The notes under the pieces: generated by a model | Seen by the model: the letters and a program-made list of their open reading frames with translations, nothing else | What the model was told of the DNA's origin: nothing | The model's database searches: none | Program-made: the position numbers and the translations under genes | From: Sporosarcina beigongshangi | GTDB taxonomy: Bacteria; Actinomycetota; Actinomycetes; Actinomycetales; Micrococcaceae | DNA length: 64,000 nucleotides | Assembly: GCF_016820535.1 (NCBI RefSeq) | Contig: NZ_JADHDY010000017.1 | Span: forward strand, 45,873-109,872 | Direction: 5' to 3' | Shown here: piece after piece, positions 57,924 through 64,000 of the stretch | Position numbering within the stretch: the stretch's first letter is position 1 | Layout: every line of letters starts with the position of its first letter

Positions 57924-59636
57924 ATGTCTGAATCCGTGAACTTGCCCGCCTTGGGTGAAAGCGTCACCGAAGGCACCGTCACACGGTGGCTCAAGCAGGT
58001 TGGGGACCGCGTCGAAGTGGACGAGCCCTTGCTGGAAGTTTCCACCGACAAGGTGGACACCGAGATCCCGTCGCCCTTCGCCGGCATCCTGGAAGAAATC
58101 CTGGTGCCCGAGGACGAGACCGCGGAAGTGGGCGCCGCATTGGCCCGCATCGGCACCGGTGCAGCAGCCCCGGCTGCTCCCGCAGCAGAGGCCGCACCCG
58201 CGGCAGAGGCACCGGCACCTGTTGCAGAGGCCCCCGCCGCCCCGGTGGCCGAGGTTCCCGCGGCAGCACCGGCCGCGGCCCCTGCAGGCGATGCCCACGA
58301 ACTGGTCCTGCCCGCCCTGGGCGAGTCCGTCACCGAAGGCACCGTCACCCGCTGGCTGAAGGCCGTGGGCGACTCCATCGAAATCGACGAGCCGCTGCTC
58401 GAGGTATCCACCGACAAGGTTGACACCGAGATCCCCTCCCCCGTGGCCGGCGTCCTGCTGGAAATCCGTGTTCCGGAAGACGAGACCGCAGAGGTTGGCG
58501 GCGTCCTGGCGCTCATCGGTGCCGCGGGCGCAGCCGCCCCGGCAGCTCCCGCACCGGTTGCCGCACCGGCTCCCGTGGCAGCACCCGCACCGGTTGCCGC
58601 ACCGGCTCCCGTGGCAGCACCCGCGCCCGTTGCCGCACCGGCTCCCGTGGCAGCACCCGCACCGGTTGCTGCTCCGGCAGCACCGGCAGCAGCCCCGGCC
58701 GCCGAGTCCAACTACGTCACCCCGCTGGTCCGCAAGCTCGCCAACCAGCACGGCGTTGACATCTCCACTGTCACCGGCACCGGTGTTGGCGGACGCATCC
58801 GCAAGCAGGACGTCATCGCGGCAGCAGAGGCCGCCAAGGCCGTTGCCGCCCCGGCCCCCGCTGCAGCCGCCGCTCCCGCAGCGAAGGCCGCCGCCGCCGT
58901 CGTGCCTTCCTCACTGCGCGGCACCACGGTCAAGGCACCTCGCATCCGCCAGGTCATTGCCCGCCGCATGCGCGAGTCGCTGGAAGCTTCCACGCAGCTC
59001 ACGCAGGTGCACGAGATCGACATGACGCGCATCGTCAAGCTGCGCGCCAAGTCGAAGGACAACTTCGCCGCCACCAACGGCACCAAGCTGACCTACCTGC
59101 CGTTCATTGCCAAGGCGGTCACCGAAGCACTCAAGGTGCACCCCTCGGTCAACGGTGAATACAACGAGGAAACTCAGCAGATCACCTATCACAACGCCGA
59201 GCACCTCGCGATTGCCGTGGACACCGACAAGGGCCTGCTCGTTCCTGTCATCTCCAACGCGGGCGACCTGAACCTTGCAGGCCTGGCCGGCAAGATCGCC
59301 GATGTTGCCTCACGCACCCGCAGCGGCAAGATCGGTCCGGACGAGCTCTCCGGCGGCACGTTCTCCATCACGAACATCGGCTCTGTTGGCGCCTTGTTCG
59401 ACACCCCGATCATCAACCAGCCCAACGTTGCCATCCTGGGCACCGGTGCGATCGTCAAGCGCCCCATGGTCATCACCAACGCCGACGGCGATGACACCAT
59501 CGCCATCCGCCACATGATGTACCTGTGCCTGACGTACGACCACCGCCTGGTGGACGGCGCAGACGCCGGACGCTTCCTGCAAACCTTGAAGGTCCGCCTG
59601 GAAGAGGGCGCGTTTGAGGCTGATTTGGGCCTGTAA
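57924..59636 (+). CDS. dlaT: Dihydrolipoamide acyltransferase, E2 component with two lipoyl domains
   Basis: 570 residues. Two nearly identical lipoyl domains carry lipoyl-lysines K43 and K165 ([11 protein letters not shown]). A long Ala/Pro/Val linker, a peripheral-subunit-binding domain ([15 protein letters not shown]) and the catalytic domain follow, with YDHRLVDG (H540). In actinobacteria this locus (sucB/dlaT) encodes the pyruvate dehydrogenase E2, because ODH has its own fused E2 domain; succinyltransferase labels in databases are often wrong. It is transcribed after lpd and before lipB. Confidence 0.93.
   Translation: MSESVNLPALGESVTEGTVTRWLKQVGDRVEVDEPLLEVSTDKVDTEIPSPFAGILEEILVPEDETAEVGAALARIGTGAAAPAAPAAEAAPAAEAPAPVAEAPAAPVAEVPAAAPAAAPAGDAHELVLPALGESVTEGTVTRWLKAVGDSIEIDEPLLEVSTDKVDTEIPSPVAGVLLEIRVPEDETAEVGGVLALIGAAGAAAPAAPAPVAAPAPVAAPAPVAAPAPVAAPAPVAAPAPVAAPAPVAAPAAPAAAPAAESNYVTPLVRKLANQHGVDISTVTGTGVGGRIRKQDVIAAAEAAKAVAAPAPAAAAAPAAKAAAAVVPSSLRGTTVKAPRIRQVIARRMRESLEASTQLTQVHEIDMTRIVKLRAKSKDNFAATNGTKLTYLPFIAKAVTEALKVHPSVNGEYNEETQQITYHNAEHLAIAVDTDKGLLVPVISNAGDLNLAGLAGKIADVASRTRSGKIGPDELSGGTFSITNIGSVGALFDTPIINQPNVAILGTGAIVKRPMVITNADGDDTIAIRHMMYLCLTYDHRLVDGADAGRFLQTLKVRLEEGAFEADLGL
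58551..58670 (+). repeat. 36-bp in-frame tandem repeat in the E2 linker
   Basis: Units at 58551-58586 and 58587-58622 are identical; 58623-58658 differs at a few bases, and 58659-58670 is a partial fourth copy. Each codes 12 residues of APVA type. The repeat lengthens the mobile linker between the second lipoyl domain and the core. Confidence 0.85.
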
Positions 59637-59653
59637 CACCCAGATGCACGACG

Positions 59654-59694
59654 GCGGCCGGCGGCTTGGATTTCCAAGCAGCCGGCCGCTTTTT
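59654..59694 (+). terminator. Intrinsic terminator after the E2 gene
   Basis: A 17-bp stem (59654-59670 with 59673-59689, one mismatch) is followed by five Ts. Confidence 0.88.
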
Positions 59695-59794
59695 GTTGCG
59701 TGGAAAGCTGCTCGTTGTAGCAGGGTTTGTCATGTTTGCCACATAAGGCGGCCCTTGATAGACACTGTGTCACCAAGTTGCCTAAGCTGGGGGC

Positions 59795-60145
59795 ATGGAC
59801 TTTTTACGCTTAGTGCTCGTGTTCTTGCATATCCTCGGTGCCGCTGCGATTGTTGGCGGCTGGCTTGCCGCGTTCAAGACGCCCACCGTGACTCAGTGGC
59901 AGTGGATTGGTGCGCTGACGCAGCTCATCACCGGCCTTCTCCTGGTGGGCTTGGCGGAGATGGGCGACGGTGACGTCAACAACTTCAAGATCGGTGTCAA
60001 GCTCATCATCGCGCTGGTGGTGGCTGTTGCCGCCTTCATCGGCCGCCGCAAGGTCAAGAACAACCAGGACGTCTCCAAGGGGCTCGCCCACGCAGTGGGC
60101 GGCATGGCATTCATCAACATCGCCGTGGCTGTTTTCTGGGTCTAG
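59795..60145 (+). CDS. Small four-helix membrane protein
   Basis: 116 residues with four hydrophobic stretches (LVLVFLHILGAAAIVGGWL; GALTQLITGLLLVGLAEM; VKLIIALVVAVAAFIG; GGMAFINIAVAVFWV). I do not recognise a family name. It sits alone behind the E2 terminator, and its position does not tell its role. Confidence 0.75.
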   Translation: MDFLRLVLVFLHILGAAAIVGGWLAAFKTPTVTQWQWIGALTQLITGLLLVGLAEMGDGDVNNFKIGVKLIIALVVAVAAFIGRRKVKNNQDVSKGLAHAVGGMAFINIAVAVFWV

Positions 60146-60188
60146 TTGCCACCCCGGACCGGTGGATGACCGCACCGTGTCCGCACCG

Positions 60189-60246
60189 CCGCGCTTTTTC
60201 CGCTTGTCTGGGGTTTGGATACCACCGACAAGCGGCAAAAGCGCGG
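60189..60246. terminator. 20-bp inverted repeat between the membrane-protein and VOC genes
   Basis: 60189-60208 pairs with 60227-60246 (20 bp, one mismatch, 18-base loop). T5 and A4 runs lie inside the stem. It is centred between two convergent genes, so it can act as a two-way terminator. Confidence 0.7.
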
Positions 60247-60293
60247 TCTTGTATTGCTGCGCGTCTGCCTTGAGACTCTTGGCTGCGCAGTCC

Positions 60294-60641
60294 TCATCCA
60301 TGTTCGGGCGAGATGCAGAACTCATTGCCGTCGGGATCCGCCAGGACCGCCCACCGGAAGTTGGGGAAGGTGTGTTCCTCCACCTTGGTCGCACCCAGTT
60401 CAAGGGCACGGGCCACCTCGGCGTCCATGTCGGAGGCCTCAAAGTCTAGGTGGAGGCGCCTCCGCCCGCCGGTGGGATCGACCACCTCCTGGAAGGCGAT
60501 GCGCGGCTGCCCGGGTTTTGCGACCAACCAGGTGAACCCGTCCTCGGAGGCCGCCACAGTGGTGTCGAGCAGTGCCGTCCAGAAGTCACGCAAAGACGTA
60601 GAGTTGTTCGTATTTATGACGATTGTTGAGAGTTTAATCAT
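60294..60641 (-). CDS. VOC-superfamily (glyoxalase/bleomycin-resistance-like) protein
   Basis: 115 residues with the beta-alpha-beta-beta-beta pattern. STIVINTNNSTSLRDFW opens it and the metal-side residues are in LHLDFEASD and LADPDGNEFCISPE. It would act as a dimer. The reaction cannot be named. It is divergent from the OsmC gene with 105 bases between. Confidence 0.8.
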   Translation of the reverse strand: MIKLSTIVINTNNSTSLRDFWTALLDTTVAASEDGFTWLVAKPGQPRIAFQEVVDPTGGRRRLHLDFEASDMDAEVARALELGATKVEEHTFPNFRWAVLADPDGNEFCISPEHG

Positions 60642-60746
60642 ACGTTCATTCTAGGAACTACGACTGCCGGCGGACAAGAGCCTAAGGTGGATGTGCGGGC
60701 CCTTTTTGCCGGCCCGCACCCATTGGAATCTTCTTGAGGAGTTAAC

Positions 60747-61175
60747 ATGGCTACAACTCGCAACGCCCACGCAGGCTGGGTCGGCGACCTTCCCACCGGC
60801 GGCGGCCAGGTCACCCTGGATAGCTCGGGACTGGGCACCTTTGACATCACCTGGAAGGCACGCACCGAAGCTGCCGGCGGCAAGACCAGCCCCGAGGAGC
60901 TCATCGCCGCCGCCCATTCGTCCTGCTTCGCCATGGCCTTCTCCCATGAACTTGCCGGAGCCGGACATGCGGCCGACTACGTCAACACCAGCGCAGCCGT
61001 GACCTTCGTCCCCGGCACGGGCATCACCGGCAGCCACCTGACGCTGGCCGCCAAGATCCCCGGCATCAGCGCGGAGGAATTCGACACGATTGCCAACGCC
61101 GCCAAGGCCGGCTGCCCGGTGTCGGCCGCCCTGGCCGGCGTGGAGATCACCCTCGAGGCTACGCTGGAGGTCTAG
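60747..61175 (+). CDS. OsmC-family peroxiredoxin
   Basis: 142 residues. The two redox cysteines are C60 (HSSCFAMAFSHE) and C123 (AKAGCPVSAAL). SPEELIAAAHSSCFAMA is the family signature. It reduces organic hydroperoxides, with electrons probably from a lipoamide/dihydrolipoyl dehydrogenase system, which fits the lpd/E2 location. ATG 60747 follows GAGGAG. Confidence 0.93.
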   Translation: MATTRNAHAGWVGDLPTGGGQVTLDSSGLGTFDITWKARTEAAGGKTSPEELIAAAHSSCFAMAFSHELAGAGHAADYVNTSAAVTFVPGTGITGSHLTLAAKIPGISAEEFDTIANAAKAGCPVSAALAGVEITLEATLEV

Positions 61176-61417
61176 ACCCGCCTCCCGGGTGTCAATCCGG
61201 GTGAAGTGCTTGAAAAATGCAGGCCGCACGGTCATGCCAGCTGGACAATGGTCCGGCTCGGCAGGACCGCGCGGCCTGTGGCGTTCCGGAGCGCGTACGT
61301 CCTGCAGCGGGCCGCCTCGGCACATCCGAGACGTCCGGCACATCCGGGACGCCTGCCCCACCCCGCGCATGACGGCGGGCCGCTCGGTTGCCATCCGTTG
61401 TGGCGCCGGGGCCGGGG

Positions 61418-63124
61418 TCATTGGGTCCCTGCGGCCAGAATCTGTTGGATGCGCCAGCGGCCGTCCACACTGGCCAGAATGATGTCCAGCTGTTGCGTCT
61501 GCTCCACCGTGGTGTTGTGGATGACAGCCCCCGCCTGGTCCTGTTCAGCGAAGCTGCTGATCTTGACGGTGGCCTCCACCATGACCGTGGCTCCGTCCGC
61601 GGGCGTGGCGGTGTCGGTGCCAGTGGATGCGGCGGGACCCTCCTGCGCCCCACCCGCGTCAGAGTGTGCCTCGGCCACGGTGATTCGCAGGCCGGTCAGC
61701 CGGTGTCCGCGGGCCGCCAGTTCGGCAACGACGGCGCTGTCGGCAGCCAGGGCATTGGATTCCGGCGCGTTGACCATGTCCACGAGCGCCTGGTCCGCGT
61801 TGGACAGTGCGTAGGATCGGAGCCAGGCGAGTGCGTGGAGCGCCGTGACGGGCTCCTGCGCGGCAAGGTCCCTTTGAATTTTGGCTGGAAGCGCACCGGC
61901 CCAGGACATGTCCGGCCCTGCAGCCGAGGCCTGATCGTCGTTGGGCGGGGCGCCGGCCACAGCGTCGTTGCCCGGTCCCGCCCACTCCCGTCCCAGCACC
62001 ATGGCGGTGGCCAGCAGAATCGACGCCATCGCGGCCGTGCCAGCCAGCAGCCAGACCTTCCTCCGGCGGCCGCGGGACGTTCCCGCATCCCTGTTGCCGC
62101 TGGTCCACATCCGGGACAACCCCGCAGCGTGCCCGGCACCATCCCGGTCCGGCCGCCGCCAGCCGGAGACGGCGGGCAACATCCGCGTCCGGGGCTTCCT
62201 GTGAACCACCCTCGCCGGGCGGTCTGCCGGCCCCCTGCCCGTTGACTGGTGTCGGGTCGGAAGCTGTGGAAGCACGCTGGGGTGGACGGCACTGCCCAGG
62301 GCCAGGGCCTCGGCGGGCGCGCTGCGGAACACGGCCTGCGCGAAGGCCGCCGCCGTAGGCCGCCGGGCGGAGTCCTCGTCCAGTCCCGCCTCAAGCGCAG
62401 CCACCAGCTCCGCGGGCACATCCCGGACAAATGTTCCCAGGGGCAGGCGGTCCCGGGTGGCTGGCGGGGCCTTCCCGGTCAGTGCGAACCAACCGATGGC
62501 TGCCAGCGCGAAAACGTCTGCGGCCTCGTCCCTGGCGATGTCGCTCGTGCAATGGAAACCTGGAGTTCCCACGGGCGGGGCGGGCGGCTGGCCCAGCATC
62601 CGGCCAAAGCCGAAGTCTGCCAGCTGCGGCTTGCCGGCGGCGCTGAAGAGGACATTGCCGGGCGAGACGTCGCCGTGGACGGCGCCGCGCCCGTGCAGGT
62701 GGGCCAGCACTTGGCCCATGGGGGTGAGAATCGTGACTGCTTCCCCCACCGTGACCGGCCCCCGGGCGTGGACGAGCTGCGCCAGCGAACCCCCGGCCGC
62801 ATGGTCCATGATGATGACCGGGGCGCCGCGGGAATCCTGCGCCAGGCTGCGCACGGCCACAAGGTGCTCATGGCGGAACTGGTCCAGCACCCGCCACTCC
62901 TGTGTGATTTGGCTTTCATTGTGACGTTCCGCGTCCGCACCCGCCTCATCACCTGCGGAACCCGGGACCATGGTGAGGAATTTGGCGGCAACTGGGGCTC
63001 CGCCGTCGTGCGGTTCCATGAGCCAGACCTGCCCCTGGGCGCCAAGGCCCAGACAGCGCACGGCATCAAAGCCGGGAAGGTCCGGCGGCCGGTCCGGTAC
63101 ATCTTGTGCTTGAAAAGTTTCCAT
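61418..63124 (-). CDS. Ser/Thr protein kinase with one membrane helix
   Basis: 568 residues from ATG 63124. The kinase domain has the Gly loop LGLGAQGQVWL, K48 (VAAKFL), VHGDVSPGNVLF with D152 and N157 (HGD instead of HRD) and ADFGFGR (D170). The APE motif after the activation loop is altered (GTPGFHC). After a linker rich in Arg/Pro, one transmembrane helix is at 357-378 and a 190-residue extracytoplasmic domain follows. An ATG at 63151 is an alternative start. The HGD and altered APE suggest weak or non-RD-type activity. It is not in an operon with lipB, which is divergent. Confidence 0.85.
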   Translation of the reverse strand: METFQAQDVPDRPPDLPGFDAVRCLGLGAQGQVWLMEPHDGGAPVAAKFLTMVPGSAGDEAGADAERHNESQITQEWRVLDQFRHEHLVAVRSLAQDSRGAPVIIMDHAAGGSLAQLVHARGPVTVGEAVTILTPMGQVLAHLHGRGAVHGDVSPGNVLFSAAGKPQLADFGFGRMLGQPPAPPVGTPGFHCTSDIARDEAADVFALAAIGWFALTGKAPPATRDRLPLGTFVRDVPAELVAALEAGLDEDSARRPTAAAFAQAVFRSAPAEALALGSAVHPSVLPQLPTRHQSTGRGPADRPARVVHRKPRTRMLPAVSGWRRPDRDGAGHAAGLSRMWTSGNRDAGTSRGRRRKVWLLAGTAAMASILLATAMVLGREWAGPGNDAVAGAPPNDDQASAAGPDMSWAGALPAKIQRDLAAQEPVTALHALAWLRSYALSNADQALVDMVNAPESNALAADSAVVAELAARGHRLTGLRITVAEAHSDAGGAQEGPAASTGTDTATPADGATVMVEATVKISSFAEQDQAGAVIHNTTVEQTQQLDIILASVDGRWRIQQILAAGTQ

Positions 63125-63163
63125 AGACAAGTAGTAGCCCTGTTTGGCCATTCCTGCCTGAAG

Positions 63164-63190
63164 TTATCCACAGGCAGGGTGCCGTCCACA
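63164..63190 (+). promoter_or_regulatory. Two DnaA-box-like sites between the kinase gene and lipB
   Basis: TTATCCACA (63164-63172) is perfect. CCGTCCACA (63182-63190) fits the relaxed actinobacterial box. They share an orientation and their starts are 18 bp apart, in the 112-base divergent gap. Confidence 0.5.
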
Positions 63191-63236
63191 GATTTCTGAT
63201 TTAGGCGAACATGCATCGTCCTCTAAAGTGGCTCCT

Positions 63237-63953
63237 ATGAGTCTTCAGTTTTCAGAACTCGGATTTGCCCCTCATTTCATCGACTACCTCGGTGCATGGG
63301 AACAGCAGCGCGAACTCCACGCCGCCGTTGTTGCCGGCAATGCGCCGAATTCGGTGCTGCTGCTGGAACACGCCGCCGTTTACACGGCAGGCAAGCGCAC
63401 CGAAGAACACGAACGCCCCTTTGACGGAACGCCCGTGGTCAACGTGGACCGCGGCGGCAAACTAACGTGGCACGGCCCCGGCCAGCTGGTCATGTACCCG
63501 ATCGTGAAACTCGTGGACGCTCACAGCATCCGCGCCTATGTGTACGCACTCGAGGACATCATCATCGAAGTGTTGGCCCACTTTGGCATTCAGGGCGTGC
63601 GCGTGGACGGCCGCGCAGGCATCTGGCTGCTGGCCGACGACAAGGGCCCGGACCGCAAGGTTGCCGCCATCGGCATCAGGGTCCACGACCGCGTCACGAT
63701 GCACGGCATCGCCATCAACGCCAACAACAGCCTGGACCCGTACAACCAAATCATCGCGTGCGGCATTCAAGATGCCGGCACCACCACAATGGCCATGGAA
63801 ACCGGCCGCGACATCACCCCCCAGGAACTGCTGCCGGTGCTCAAGGAAGCCACCGCAAAGTTCCTGGCACCCCTCATCACCGAGACTGAGCCTGAAGAGG
63901 CAACAACCCCGGGCCCAGCGGACGCGGGCCGGACAGAAGGAGCACTGCTGTGA
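63237..63953 (+). CDS. lipB: Octanoyl-[acyl carrier protein]:protein octanoyltransferase
   Basis: 238 residues. RGGKLTWHGPGQLVMYP contains the conserved H79. The catalytic pair is K141 (RKVAAIGIRV) and C175 (IACGIQDAGT). It moves octanoyl from ACP to apo-E2, H protein and other lipoyl domains. ATG 63237 has no clear ribosome site; a GTG 9 bases earlier is possible. Its stop overlaps the lipA start (GTGA). Confidence 0.93.
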   Translation: MSLQFSELGFAPHFIDYLGAWEQQRELHAAVVAGNAPNSVLLLEHAAVYTAGKRTEEHERPFDGTPVVNVDRGGKLTWHGPGQLVMYPIVKLVDAHSIRAYVYALEDIIIEVLAHFGIQGVRVDGRAGIWLLADDKGPDRKVAAIGIRVHDRVTMHGIAINANNSLDPYNQIIACGIQDAGTTTMAMETGRDITPQELLPVLKEATAKFLAPLITETEPEEATTPGPADAGRTEGALL

Positions 63954-64000
63954 CGTTGGCACCAGAGGGGCGCAAGTTGCTGCGCATCGAACAGCGAAAT
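63950..64000 (+). CDS. lipA: Lipoyl synthase, N-terminal start only
   Basis: GTG 63950 overlaps the lipB stop and follows AGAAGGAG. The first 17 residues, MTLAPEGRKLLRIEQRN, match the LipA N-terminus (APxGRxxLRxExRN). The radical-SAM enzyme inserts two sulfurs into octanoyl groups. It is cut by the end of the window. Confidence 0.85.
   Translation, partial: MTLAPEGRKLLRIEQRN

Noticed and set aside
58551..58670. Tandem repeat as a possible CRISPR array
   Set aside because: Units abut without spacers and keep the E2 reading frame, so they code a linker.
61318..61351. 16-bp tandem repeat (period 18) between osmC and the kinase gene
   Set aside because: Only two copies with a mismatch in GC-rich DNA, and no other feature supports a function.

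Overview
The window reads as a contiguous piece of chromosome from a high-GC actinobacterium of the Micrococcaceae type (Arthrobacter or a close relative). The evidence is GC-rich codon use with many GTG/TTG starts, actinobacteria-restricted families (DUF3159, DUF3710, DUF3093, DUF4193, SepH, DUF5998, DUF4192, DUF222-HNH), and gene order that, from memory, matches other actinobacteria. The block 10.4-20.1 kb follows the M. tuberculosis Rv2689c-Rv2699c neighbourhood, and 53-64 kb follows gcvT-pepB-dlaT-lipB-lipA. No prophage, insertion sequence, CRISPR array, rRNA or tRNA was recognised.

Layout. 0-2.3 kb: end of a thiolase gene and fadB (beta-oxidation). 2.4-4 kb: a Tat/lipoprotein-type Rieske protein and an aldo/keto reductase. 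4-7.2 kb: a tightly overlapping operon of dxs, a DUF402 protein and an unknown protein. 7.5-10.3 kb: aconitase, with an iron-box-like element upstream. 10.4-16.7 kb: RNA methyltransferase, APC permease, MarR and NTF2-like genes, and two TrkA K+ uptake proteins. 16.7-20.1 kb: DUF3159, OB-fold, DUF3710, dut, DUF3093, DUF4193. 20.5-26.5 kb: SepH, a phosphodiesterase, DUF5998 and a GNAT/acyl-CoA-synthetase lysine acyltransferase. 26.6-43.8 kb: parC and parE (topoisomerase IV) on opposite strands, separated by a DUF222-HNH nuclease gene, DinB, GNAT, the cydA-cydB-cydDC cytochrome bd operon and a divergent blaI plus M56 protease pair. 44-49 kb: a zinc-ribbon protein, a small basic protein, a large LuxR-type ATPase regulator and sigA. 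49.4-53.2 kb: DUF4192, an MFS transporter and a PAC2 protein. 53.3-64 kb: a lipoate-centred cluster (gcvT, pepA, lpd, E2 acyltransferase, lipB, start of lipA) with a small membrane protein, VOC and OsmC proteins and a Ser/Thr kinase inserted.

How genes work together. Lipoyl metabolism is the clearest theme: LipB and LipA make the cofactor, the two-lipoyl-domain E2 carries it, Lpd reoxidises it and GcvT uses it. The second theme is microaerobic respiration. CydAB is the oxidase and fused CydDC its assembly exporter, and the divergent BlaI/M56 pair shares an intergenic region carrying two near-identical dyads. I infer that a membrane protease inactivates a repressor of the bd oxidase. This is the best candidate for an undescribed circuit in the window. 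A third theme is the conserved actinobacterial block around dut and SepH, where several unknown proteins keep constant company.
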